64,000 nt of DNA, from positions 22,802,931-22,866,930 of the forward strand of contig NC_059372.1 of the NCBI RefSeq assembly GCF_019703515.2. The letters run 5' to 3'. The translations under genes were made by a program, and so were the position numbers. Positions 12,394-24,199 of the stretch are shown in pieces. This DNA comes from Myxocyprinus asiaticus (lineage: Eukaryota > Chordata > Actinopteri > Cypriniformes > Catostomidae). The notes beneath the pieces were generated by a model. The model saw nothing but the letters and a program-made list of their open reading frames with translations, did no database searches and had not been told where the DNA came from. The first letter of the stretch is position 1. The number at the start of each line of letters is the position of its first letter.

Positions 12394-13069
12394 CAGTTGT
12401 GCTCAAAAGTTTGCATACCCTGGCAGAAATTTTGACACTGATTTTGAAAATATGACTGATCATGCAAAAATGCACTGAGCAGGCTAGATACTGAGCCATG
12501 GGGAGCAGAAAAGAACTGTCAAAACACCTGCGTAACAAGGTAATGGAACTTTATAAAGATGGAAAAGGATATAAAAAGATATCCAAAGCCTTGAAAATGC
12601 CAGTCAGTACTGTTCAATCAATCATTAAGAAGTGGAAAATTCGGGGATCTCTTACCTTGTTACGCAGGTCTTTTGACAGTTCTTTTCTGCTCCCCATGGC
12701 TCAGTATCTAGCCTGCTCAGTGCATCCACATGAGAGCTAACAAACTCATTGACTATTTATACACAGACACTAACTGCAATTTAAAAAGCCACAGGTGTGG
12801 GAAATTAACTTTTAATTGCCATTTAAACCTGTGTGTCACCTTGTGTGTCTGTAACAAGGCCAAACATTAAAGGGAATGTAAACTTTTGATCAGGGCCATT
12901 TGGGTGATTTCTGTTACCATTATGATTTAAAAAGGAGCCAAACAACTATGTGATAATAAATGGCTTCATATGATCACTATCCTTAAATAAAAGGATCAGT
13001 CCCATTTTCAAAATCAGTGCCAAAATTTCAAAATTTCTGCCAGGGTATGCAAACATTTGAGCACAACTG
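12394..13069 (+). mobile_element. Tc1-like foldback element encoding only the transposase HTH domain
   Basis: 676 bp with inverted ends CAGTTGTGCTCAAAAGTTTG and CAAACATTTGAGCACAACTG flanked by TA. An open frame at 12498 begins MGSRKELSKHLRNKVMELYK and continues through a second helix with VSTVQSIIKKWK, the N-terminal DNA-binding region of Tc1 transposases. It then runs into an inverted copy of its own 5' end and stops at 12740. The catalytic DDE region is absent, so this is a deletion derivative. Confidence 0.88.
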
Positions 13070-13413
13070 TAAATACAAACGTAAAACACTTATTTCAGAT
13101 TATAGAGATTATATCTCTGTAATCTATAACCACATCACACTTGAGAAATGAAAATTCTTGGTTGAAACTGAACATTGAGTTTTTTTTTTCTTTTTTTTTT
13201 TTCTTAAAAAAAATAACAATAGCCAAATTAACTGGATATTTCCCTATATTTTAATGAATGGGCATTTGCTGTTAGCCACACTAAATCACACCCCCAGCAT
13301 TGCGCACGTGTGTATGTCAAGACTGCAGAGCAGACATTCTCGAAGAGAATACCAATACAAACTGCTCAGCATTTATTTGTGCATTAAATTACACATACTG
13401 CATGACTTATGCA

Positions 13414-14266
13414 CAGGGTTGGGAGGGTTACTTTTGAAAAGTATTCCACTACAGATTACAGAATACATGCTGTAAAAATGTAATTTGTAACGTATTTCGT
13501 TAGATTACTCAAGGTCAGTAACGTATTCTAAATACTTTGGATTACTTCTTCAGCACTGGTAGATTTTTTTCACTTGTTTTGTCTATAAAAACTCTGACAA
13601 TACAGTCAGACAAAATACACATGTTAAAAATACATTCTCTGAAAAACCTAAATATTTTATGCAGTGTTGTTTCTAAAACAAGATGAATCAAATTGATCTT
13701 GTTTTAAGGATTTGTAGATATTTTTACAGGAAAACAATACAAAAATTATTATCAAGAATATGATTTTTGCCCTAATATCATAGGTCTTACTAGGAAAAAA
13801 AACAAATTATGATCTAACGTGAATTTTCTTGATAAAAATATATGATCATGCCTGGTAACGTGCATGTAAAATGGCTAGAAATAGCATTTTAACTTAGCGT
13901 AAAGCTGACAATTTACACAAGGATTATTTCTATTTCTTTTTCTCCAAAGTTACTTCAAACGTACTTCTCTGTCTGCTCGTATGAATGTAACACATCATAA
14001 GAAAGTGTTTCACCGCTGTTCAAATACACTTTGGATCGCATCATTTATATGTATAAATGTTTTCCATCTGAAAGAACTAAATATTAAATGAAACAAATGA
14101 CAATAAAATGCAAAGTAATCTCTTCAGTAATCAAAATACTTTTTGAATGTAACTTTATTCTAATTACCAATGATTTAAATTGTAACTGTAGTGGAATACA
14201 GTTACTTATATTTTGTATTTTAAATACGTATTCCCGTTACATCTATTCTGTTACTCCCCAACCCTG
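13414..14266. mobile_element. hAT MITE with perfect 8-bp target duplication
   Basis: Termini CAGGGTTGGGAGGGTTAC and GTTACTCCCCAACCCTG are flanked on both sides by CTTATGCA (13406-13413 and 14267-14274). The interior is A+T-rich and has no transposase. The open frame at 14088-14342 spans the element border and is not a gene. Confidence 0.9.
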
Positions 14267-14539
14267 CTTATGCACTTGTGAATGGTATTCTGAGCAAAGA
14301 AACCAGTATATTTGTGCATTCTTCTGGTGCATGGATTTGTAAATTGAGCTTGTGTGGATCTGTTACGTGCATGTTTGGATCGGTTGCCCATGGATTCCCG
14401 TGTGCATCTGTCGATCTGTTGTGTTTTACGTGAATGTGTTCTGGCCACTCACAATGGTCAACACTGCGCAAGACGCAGAAGATCCCATGCATTTATGTGC
14501 ACGCTGTGAAGGAGCATATCATTGGTTCACGAATACGCC

Positions 14540-15145
14540 CCTTTGCCGAACTAGTCGGTCATTTCATTTGTGACATGAATTAACTGAATGTACTGGTAAA
14601 CTTGTTCGCAACCAACATGAATGAATCAGTCATCATGAATGATGATCTGCTGACCGGGAGGAGGAGCTGTATCTCGTTCAACAAGAAAAGGGGCTGGATT
14701 AATTATGAATAAAAGTGAGTGATGACCACACATTACAATGACATATGGACTTTATTGAAACTGATAATTATTTTTAGGGTAGTACTGTTGTCCTTTTTCT
14801 TTTCTTTTTTTTGTATAGCTTGACAAAAAATTTTGCTCAGCAGTTCACAGTATGATAGATATACTTTGTTATCATTTGTGGGGAAAAGCTTATGATGCTT
14901 TAACACTCTGCAGTGCTAAAGTCTCTTAGTAGAATTTTAATAAAGTATAATTAGACTTGTTGACTGTTTTCGGTTCAATGCAATTACTAAAAAGACGGTC
15001 ATTTTCCGCCATCTGCAGGAGCAAAGGCGTAACTTGAAGACCTGGTCAGTGAACGAATCAATTAGTGAATCTGATCAAATTTTTTTGGTGAATGGAATCA
15101 AAAGAATTGAGTCACTAAAATGAATCATAATCACCAACACTACTG
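14540..15145. mobile_element. hAT-like repeat ending CAACACTACTG, copy 1
   Basis: The right end ATAATCACCAACACTACTG is the inverse of the left end of the element at 53457 (CAGTAGTGTTGGGGATTTTG). Both contain CAACAAGAAAAGGGGC beside an AATTATGAAT phrase, in opposite orientation. The left border here is uncertain. Confidence 0.5.
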
Positions 15146-16009
15146 TCTGCATGGGTTACAGTGTTACAATGTGATAGAATTTCAGCCAATCAGATATGAG
15201 GGGGTAAATTTTCATTGGATGGCTAGATTAACAATTATTCTGCTAATCAAAGCAGAAGGAAGAGAAGAGGGGGATAGTTACATAAGTAGCTCTTTTGATG
15301 ACTTAACTATTTTTATTTAACCTTTATGGAAAAAGTTTTTTTTTCAGTCTTCACACTAACAATAGGTTTACTAGCTAGCTAAATATCTGGCTATCTCTCT
15401 TCTTAGTATGGTCTATGTTAGTATTTGGCTAGCTATCTAGGTTAACAAGTTACACTTACATAGCTACTAGCATGGCCACGTTAGCTACAACTTTCATCTG
15501 AAATGCTATTAATTTAATCTCTCTCATGCGTGAACCTCTTTAAGACGAGCGTAGTTTTGGAGGAACTTGATTTGACTTCTATCTACCTCACAGGATAATC
15601 TGAGAGAGCAATTTATTAAAATAAATGTGACCAGATTATAGTCTGCCATGGATCAGCAACCACTGAACCTTCATTTTCATTTGTTATTATTACATGTAAA
15701 CCAACAGCAGAACAAAAGCTGTAAAGACGTCCATGCCAAATACTGAAAGGGCTTATTTCCAAGTAGCTTTGGTGCATAACCTCAAAAATCATACTTAAGC
15801 CCAAAAAAGAGAGGTAGCTCGCACACAATATGTAGAAAAAGTCTTACAAAAGAAATTTTGTTTATTGAGATGCCAAAAATTGCAAAAGTGCAAAAAGTGC
15901 TCAGTGCAAAGATAAAACGTTTTCGATTTTCATCGTCATCAGTGTCCCATTAACAATAGCACACCTGATTCTATTTATATATCATATGCCATTGCCTGAA
16001 CCTTGGATT

Positions 16010-16605
16010 TAGGATAGACCTCACCAAAATTACCGGCCGGTTGAACTGCGATGCACCTCACTGACCTCTGCCTGCATCACCTCGGTCTAATGATGGACTA
16101 CACACTTATAATGGAATACATAGACTATCAATTAATTGGCAACAAAACCCTTCATCAGCCAACTAACAAAGGACAATGCATCTATGTGAATTTCTGCAGT
16201 TAATCCAGGATGGACTTCAAAGACATTAGTCATTAATCTTACAGTTCATACAAAATCTTTGTTTAAACACTGACCCTTAACACTTACTTAGTTTAATCAT
16301 TTTAAACCATGACTTGCACTATACATAATTAAGTAATATTGGCATTATGATGTTAGCCAGAGGGGAACTGGCCCCACAGTGAGCCTGGGTTCTCCCAAGG
16401 TTATTTTTCTCCATAAACCAACATCTTATGGAGTTTGTGTTCCTTGCCACAGTCAACTTCGGCTTGCTCACTGAGTTTCTAAATACAATTATTATTTAAT
16501 TACTTATTTTTAAACACAATTCACAATTGTATTTTACCAAACTACACAAAGATGACGATGTGATGTGAAAGGCGCTATACAAATAAAAATGACTTGACTT
16601 GACTA
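16010..16605 (+). repeat. retroposon-like repeat with (TGACT)n tail
   Basis: Ends with GGCGCTATACAAATAAAAAT followed by TGACTTGACTTGACT, a tail style seen on teleost non-LTR retroelement 3' ends. It also contains the CTTGCCACAGTCAACTTCGG phrase common to such repeats. The 5' end is not clear and no reverse transcriptase is present. Confidence 0.5.
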
Positions 16606-16654
16606 GAGGGAGTATTTACCGTATTTATCCTAATAAAATAGACTTAAGTATATA

Positions 16655-18564
16655 CAGTGTTGGGTAACAGTGTTGGGGGTAACGTGATAAAAGTAATGTG
16701 TGTTAAGTAATCAGATTACTTTTTCGAGTAACAAGTAAAGTAACGCAATATTTTTTATTTTAGACCATAATATCAGAGTTACATTTTAAATAAAGTAACA
16801 CGTTGATTTTGTACACCTCTACTGTCCCTGTACTGCGAGAAATCAGGAGTGAAAGTGTGCAAACTTCGGGAAGGAGACGTAGTGCATGATTAGCATTGCT
16901 GTTCTATAGAGTGTGAGACCAGAGACTATTTAGCAGAGAGAGATGAGTCACTTCTATTTAAAAGAATGGGAGAAACTGGAACGCCCAGCCAAGAAGCTCT
17001 AGCACCCAACAGTCAATGGATGTAGAAAGGAAGTCCCACCTTGCAGGTAAAAGAGCCAATCACCTTTTAGACACAGACATTGTCTGTCAATCGACTCGCA
17101 AGTGCACATGCGCATTTCGTGCTTTAGAGTAATATGAGGTCAACAATCAGTTGAGTGAAACGAGGTTGATTCATGTGTTAATACACACTGCATTAAAAAA
17201 AATCAGTACATGCGTTTAGGCAGAGGGATTATAAGACTAGTCTTCCACTGGCCGCGACATGATACACAGGGTGAAATATTCGCTCAATTCACTGACTTAT
17301 GCAGCCGAACTGCTCTGTGTTACAGCTCCCTGTAACTGGGAGAATGGGATGAGAAAAGCTGAGAAAATGTCTTAGTTTCTAAAAATATTCTAAATTTTTG
17401 TTTTATAATAAACAAGTAGTTTGATTCATGAAACAAACCAGTTTTTTGACATTTTGGTAGCATTAAAAAGATTCCATTCAAGTTGTATCAAAATGCACCT
17501 TTGACGTTGTGGCATCTGTACGCACCGTGGATCAACTCAAAACAAGCGTGCACTGAGATGACTTAAGTGAAAAATATTAATTTATTCATCAGACTTATTT
17601 CTTGAACAAGTTAGACTGGCATTCCCCACTGAATTTTATCCTGACTTCTGAAGAACATCTCAAGCTGACTCTGGCATTGTCAATGGGCACCACATATGAT
17701 GACATACAGTATATGATGCAGGTTCAAGTGTTGGACTTTGCTGCTTTAGGTAAGACATTGGTTATTCTTCATTATTAATATTGGCTGCCATGTTGATGGA
17801 AAAATAAATAATGCATATTCATGTTATTGACTCTTTATTATAAATATGATGTGAAGACCTACCTTCTACATATTTGTTTGTTTACTATGGTGTTTTGACA
17901 TGAGTGTTGTACAGTAGCTAGCATGACCTGTAATGTCTCTTGTATGCAATGCATAGCACTGCAGAAGAGAAAGTGGCTGTGAGAACGAAAAAGTAACGTA
18001 ATGCTTTAAAAATTACTTTTTAATTAATTAAGTTACTTTTTTAAGGAGTAACACAATATTCTAACACTGTAGAGTAAGTTACTCTAAAAAAGTAATTCAT
18101 TACTAACTACTAATTATATCTTCAACAGTGTAATTAGATTACTGTACTAATTAATCTGTCTGAAAAGTAATTGCATTACTTATTACTAAATACTTTCTAA
18201 AACCCTTATCAACCTCGACCAAATGAAAAATACAAGGATAGACATGAAACTGTTCTTATAATTCTTTGAAATAAATCATATAAAATCAAATAAATTATTC
18301 ATGAACTGTCCAAAGAATGTAAGGGGCAGCATTAAATTAGAAAACATATATTTTAACATTAGATGTAAAATTTTGATTTTAAATTCACTATTGCTTTATA
18401 TTGAATTGTTTTATAGTCTATACAGTATTTAACACATTTACAGCAGAAGTAACTGTAATTTAATTACTGAAAAATTAGAGTAATCCATTACTTTACTTTT
18501 TTCAATGAAAAAGTAATTTAATTACAGTAATTAATTACTTAGTAATGCATTACACCCAACACTG
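16655..18564. mobile_element. hAT non-autonomous element, 1.9 kb, perfect target duplication
   Basis: Begins CAGTGTTGGGTAACAGTGTT and ends ATTACACCCAACACTG, flanked by AGTATATA on both sides (16647-16654 and 18565-18572). Subterminal AGTAATNNAATTAC-type motifs are repeated many times. No transposase frame was found. Confidence 0.88.
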
Positions 18565-19333
18565 AGTATATATAAATGTTTGCTAAATGTTATAGACATA
18601 TACTGTCTCTCTATATGGTATACTGGCATTCACATATATTACAAAAGTAACAAAGAAAAGTTACAAAGAATTTACATATATATATATCAGGAGATAAAGG
18701 GCTCCAATTACATATTAAAAATGACCCGTTATATACTGTATATTGTCTCACAACCATATACCAATAATATCACTTAAAGAAGAATTATTGCATGCACATA
18801 AATCAGTAAAGAATAAAATTTTGTGTCATACATACATTTTTCTTTGGGAAATGTCAATTATGTCAATACACATGTTGGTCATGCATAATTCAAGAACATG
18901 GACATAGTACAACAATCACACGATATTCAAAATGTCTACACGTATTTTCAAAAGTAAACTGTACATAGTTAAATTTACAAATATACCATGATTCAAATCA
19001 CTGGCATGTGCAAATCGAAATGCGTCACAATAATCCTAAAATAATAATCCTATATATTACATTCAATATTGCTTTATTTAAAAACATGTTATTTTGTCCA
19101 CCTGAACTTGAGGCATTGTGCCTGTTGGCTCTTCTGCTACATTTACACTGAGATGTTCATGGTTGCTTTAGCTACCTCAACTGTCCAATAGCAGAGCACT
19201 AGTAAGCAGCTCGTAAATAGCCAGTCCTGACATAGGAGGTGGGACTAAAAAGGAGGCGTGAAAAAGCAAGCAAACAGTCTAAAGTTCAGAGAGCACACAA
19301 AGAGCGAGTGGGATTCTTTTTAAACACAAAAAA

Positions 19334-19696
19334 CAATGGAGTAACATACATGTCCGAATTCTGTGTAAATGTTGACATCAGCATACATTCAACTTTATTC
19401 GAGCACAAATTTGATTTTTGTTTGTTAAAAATGAATTCATCTTTGCAAAAATATAAAATTGCTTGTACAAGCAATTTTAAGCACATGCAAAATACTGTGC
19501 ACTCAAAATATCATCTTGCGCACACAGAACATTTTTGTACACTCAAAACTGCATCTTGCACATGCAAAATAACTTTTTGTGCACTCAAAATATCATCTTG
19601 CACATTGAAAATATAATCTTGCGCACACAAAACATTTTTGTGCACTCAAAATATAATTTTGCACATGTAGAATTATGGCACACATATAACTCCATA
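19334..19696 (+). repeat. foldback-type repeat with internal tandem units, copy 2
   Basis: Inverse-orientation copy of the element at 11440-11716, ending AACTCCAT. It contains about six degenerate units of GTGCACTCAAAATATCATCT. The 125-residue open frame over it has repetitive composition (CTLKxxSCTxKI) and is not a protein gene. Confidence 0.65.
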
Positions 19697-19864
19697 ATAA
19701 ATCAGCCTGTAGGCAGCTGGGGTCAGGCCTGAAGGCTTGTGGTGGAGCTAAGCCACGTAGCCTAAACTCTGGAGAACATAGATACAGTGAGAGTCTCACC
19801 ACCATAACCACAAACAGTAGGTCGGGGGCTCCACAGATTCCACATCTTAAAGCTATTAAGCACT

Positions 19865-19867
<3 letters not shown>

Positions 19868-19909
<42 letters not shown>
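19868..19909. repeat. (TC)n microsatellite
   Basis: About 21 uninterrupted TC dinucleotides. Confidence 0.95.
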
Positions 19910-19911
<2 letters not shown>

Positions 19912-20149
19912 CTACTGTATGTTCGGAATGGAATACCAGCTTACTGTACTTACTGAACACTGCACAGTACACTGCACACACTGCATACTGCCTAATAATT
20001 AAAAAATAATAACTTAAACAATAGAAATTATTCTGTAATAAATATTTCAAACAGTAGTATGCTACATTGTTGTCAAATGAAATCACATATGTTTGTCACA
20101 TGACCTCATCACAATGCATCGTTTTATTTAGTGGAGATAAAAACAGTAA

Positions 20150-22020
20150 ATCATAATAATTCATTCAAATTTGAGCAAAAATGTCTTTCAATTCTGGCAG
20201 TCCAAATAATAAGTCAAGAAAGAGAAAATTGCAGCTTATTAAGGCAGGGTGAAAATACTGAAGTTACTATTAATCGCGATCTTTATTTGACCGTGTAACA
20301 ATTAAGAAGGTAAGGAGGAAGCTGGGACCGGCTTGACAAACACATAGACATTTAATGACACTTTTCAGTGTACAAAGAAACAAAAACAAGCACTGCTTTT
20401 CAGCCAGCTGTGTCAAATCATAAAAACATTCAGACATGCGGACAAGCTTCGTACATCTCTCTCCCGTCTGCCGTTGTCTCTTCTCCTTAAATACTCCTAC
20501 ATCCCCTCACTGGAATGCGAGGCCAATGTGGCGCACAGGTGGAAGTCATCACTCTGCCCAGACACCGCTTTTACTGTTCCTTTAAAGTTTAATTCCGTTT
20601 TGGTTGTGTTGATTATTATATCTGTTAAATAAATAGCAATTGAACTGCGTAGTTTGGGCCTTACTGTTAATTTTCCACATCAATATTTTCATAATGTACC
20701 GAGTTAGAAGGTTCCCTGTATAATTAGAGCATTAGCTGAGAGAGAATTTCTTACATATGTAAGCAAAATGTACAACATTATAACTAAAATATACAGAAAT
20801 GTATAAAAATCAATTACAATCAAATCAAATCGTAATTTATTTATTTATTTATTTGCTGAAAGCTGTATTTGGACATACACGTTCTACGGCAAGCCTCGAA
20901 GGGATTAAATACACAATCACACACTTTCACAAGGTAAAGTTACTCCATGAATCACATCCTAAATCACTCTTTTACAACTGTTTATGCTCACAATGTAACT
21001 CCTGTAGTTATTTCAGCAAGCTTCACGTGACGGGGAATCAGAAAGAGAGAGAGAGAGAGTTGGGGGAACTCGTTCTTTCTGACACCCCTCCGCCATTCTT
21101 CATTGGAATGTGTGTCATACCTCCGACTGAAGAGAGCGAGATCTCAGCAAAACGGTCGGCAAGTGTGACACCCTCTGGCAAAATCGAGTTTTTTTAGTCT
21201 GCTCGTGTAATGCCGGCTTAATATAACTTCAGGTTCATTCATCACTCTGGAAATGGAAGGTCAAATCAAGTGCATTGCATTGTTGGATACAGTATTTCAC
21301 GCAGTTAGCTCTGTTGCATACTGCTCATTTTAGCAAATGTAGAAGGTCATCCGGGGTATTCTACGCGTACTGGAATGCAATTGACATACTGTACACACCA
21401 CGGTACAGTACATATATTACAATTTATTCTGCTGCAAAAGAAAGAATAGTAAGGTAGTATGCTATTCTGAACATAGCCTTTCTCTCTCCAATCACTCGTC
21501 AGTCAAGCAGCTGCAATGGCTCACAGACCTGCCCACAAGCTGACCCTGTAATCCTTAAGCATCAGCCCAGATCCTCAAGAGCGGGGAGGGGGGAAAGTGC
21601 TGTCTATCACTGATTTGTGTATGGGCTTGTAATACTGCTGGCCACCAATAAAAACATTGTTGTTATCCTCAGTATGCTTTGAAACAATGCAAGTATGTAT
21701 GCTTTACGTAACAAACGTTTGATAGCTTACTGCAATCAGGAAAATCTGAGTAAACTGCTTTGGTGGTGACCATATCTGACATTTTCCCATTAATTTCATA
21801 TATTGTGTCTCATTCTCATTCATAAACCTGCATATGCACATATTTGTCCGTAAAATCTATGAGAACATTTACATGCTAAAACAATATTCATCAATATGTA
21901 TGCCGTGATGTTTTTTTTTTGTTTGTTTTTTTTATTTAGGATAGAATTTAGAACCAACTAAATCAAATTTAAATGAAACCAACTAGATCAAACTGATCTG
22001 CCTTCTAGACACATGGAATG
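20150..22020. other. intronic, unassigned
   Basis: The block 20270-20600 is less A+T-rich than its surroundings and may be part of an old retroelement, but I see no termini or protein motif. The 132-residue open frame at 20799-21197 resembles nothing I recognise. Confidence 0.4.
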
Positions 22021-22022
22021 TG

Positions 22023-22638
22023 TTAAAGGGATAGTTCACCCAAAAATACAAATTATCTCATCATTTACTCACCCTCATGCCATCCAAGACGTGTATGAAG
22101 AACACAAACAAAAATTTTTAGAAGAATATTTCAGCTCTGTAGGTCCTCGATGCAATCCATAATACTCCAGTGGTTAAATCTATATATTCAGAAGCGATAT
22201 GACAGGTGTGGTTGAGAAAAAGATTAATATTTAAGTCCTTCTTTTACTATAAATTCTCCTCCATGCCCAGTAGGTGGCGATATGCACCAAAAATTCCCCA
22301 AAAACAAAAGAAGTTGAATGTAAAAGTGAGGATTGATAAGACTTAAAAGGACTTAAAAATGGATCTGTTTCTCACCCACACCTATCATAGCCCTTTAGAA
22401 GACTTGGGTTTTACCACTGGAGTAATATGGATTACTTTTATACTGCCATTTATGTGCTTTTAGAGCTTCAAGGGTTTGGTACCCATTCACTTGCATTGCA
22501 ATGATCTATAAAGCTGAGATATTCTTTTAAAAATTTTTGTTTGTGTTCAGCAGAAGAAAGAAAGTCATACACATCTGGGAATGCATGAGGGTGAGTAAAT
22601 GATGAGAATTTTCATTTTTGGGTGGACTATTCCTTTAA
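22023..22638. mobile_element. MITE with AAGGGATAGTTCACCC termini, copy 2 (TTAA-flanked)
   Basis: Starts TTAAAGGGATAGTTCACCC and ends GGTGGACTATTCCTTTAA, with TTAA at both edges. The internal half-sites are strongly similar to copies 1 and 3, including CCAGTAGGTGGCGATATGCA. Confidence 0.8.
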
Positions 22639-23414
22639 GCCTAAATGTTTTATATGTACACTATATGATGTTATTAAAAAACTGGATAACTAAGTGATCC
22701 CACAATTAAGTCTTACTTATTTCAGAGTAACAAAAATGATGTGAAGAGCAAAAAAAAAAGTGCTTTATAGCTAAATCTGGGTTAGGCTCAACATATAAAA
22801 TGCAGCCAATCACTGGTTTTAAGAATGACACACTTGGCTTTACCCAAAGATCTTGCTGTACATGCTCTAAGGTGCGAACCGAGTGTAAGGATCTTTAGAG
22901 AGTGCAAGGATACTACGTTTGCAAGGAGTGATGGACAGGTGAGGTTGCTCGGAAAGCCATGATGTAGATGGCTTGGGCATATATTATGCTAAATACTAAC
23001 TATCATATTTTGCGTGAACCTTTTCTGCTGTCATAAGTAAGGACACTTGTTTGCAATTATATTTTAGGCCATTGTGTGAAAAAGCTAAATCTCCCATGTT
23101 CTCACTGCATGGAGGAAACACTGCCTGAAGTGTGTGAATCAAAGTGAATATCAACAACAGAAATGAGCATTTTAATGCTTTACCAAGTAAGCGAGGCTAA
23201 CATGTACATTTCCACAAATCAATAACACACAGAAAAACATTTAACTGCAACTACAGCAGGTCAAACACGCTGCTTGTCTCATGTAATCAATGACCAACAT
23301 AGCTGTTTTTTGCAGAAAGGGGTATTAAAATCTGCTTAATTCAAGAGCAGAAGTGCACTGAGGCAGATGTGGAGAGGAGTGTACACAACAGAACAATAAA
23401 GTGCAGATGCAGAC

Positions 23415-23537
23415 CTGACGGAGACAGTGAAATCTCCTGGATTGCTCTTGCTGGGTCTCGCTAGAAAGCTGCCATGGACGCCTCGTGTCAGGAGGAGGTG
23501 TTCTGCCTCGATCCCAGTGATGTTGGGATGAAACCAT
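23415..23537 (-). CDS. ptpn11: ptpn11 exon 2, first half of N-SH2
   Basis: The 123-nt exon has an acceptor (..TTTCAG) and a GT donor, phase 2 in and phase 2 out. It encodes residues 5-46, starting [19 protein letters not shown] and including the SH2 hallmark FLARPS, whose Arg32 is the phosphotyrosine-binding arginine of the family. Position 26 is His where mammalian SHP2, as I recall, has Asp. N-SH2 binds phosphotyrosine ligands and, unbound, plugs the phosphatase active site. Confidence 0.96.
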
Positions 23538-23741
23538 CTGAAATGCCAATAAAACAGAATGATCAGCAAGAATGTCAGAAATGTATTTTTTCCATTAAGG
23601 GGCAATATTTGGCCCCTGGATTTGATTTCCAGGGGCAATGTTTACTTTGTAAGGGCCTATTTCTTTCTTCAACCATATAAATATATGCTGTTTGTCATCC
23701 TTTTATGTTGAATACTTCAATTTAATTAATTCCTTTCCATA

Positions 23742-24192
23742 CACTCACTTAGTACTTTGTTAGGAACACCTACACACTTAATTACTCATGCGATTATCCA
23801 ATTAGCCAATCGTGTGGCAAGAGTGCAATGCAAAAATTAATGCAGATACGAGTAAAGAACATGGAAAAAACGTGATCTCAGTGATGTCGACTGTGGCATG
23901 ATTGTTGGTGCCAGACGGGCTGGTTTGAGTATTTCTGTAACTGCTGATCTCCTGGGATTTTCACGCAGTCTCTAGAGTTTACTCAGAATGGTGCCAAAAA
24001 AAAAAAAAAAAAAAACAACCAGTGAGAGGCAGTTCTGTGGATGGAAACGCCTTGTTGATGAAAGAGGTCAATGGAGAATGGCCAGACTGGTTCGAGCTGA
24101 CAGAAAGGCTACGGTAACTCAGATAACCACTCTGTACAATTGTAGTGAGCAGAACAGCATCTCAGAATGCAAACATCCTGTGCACATATTAA
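23742..24192 (+). mobile_element. Tc1-family transposon remnant, copy A
   Basis: Begins TA + CACTCACTTAGTACTTTGTT. It retains transposase coding remnants: in frame around 23988-24190 it reads TTSERQFCGWKRLVDERGQW, then RMARLVRADRKATVTQITTL. These match a Tc1-type DNA-binding region. An A-run at 23997-24015 and lost frames show it is dead. The right terminus is missing. Confidence 0.75.
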
Positions 24193-24199
24193 TGTGTTA

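Noticed and set aside
19239..19616. 125-residue frame with repeated CTLKxxSCT
   Set aside because: Produced by the internal tandem units of a foldback repeat; no conservation expected.
20799..21197. 132-residue plus-strand frame
   Set aside because: Low-complexity start (LFIYLFIYL) and no family resemblance; probably chance.
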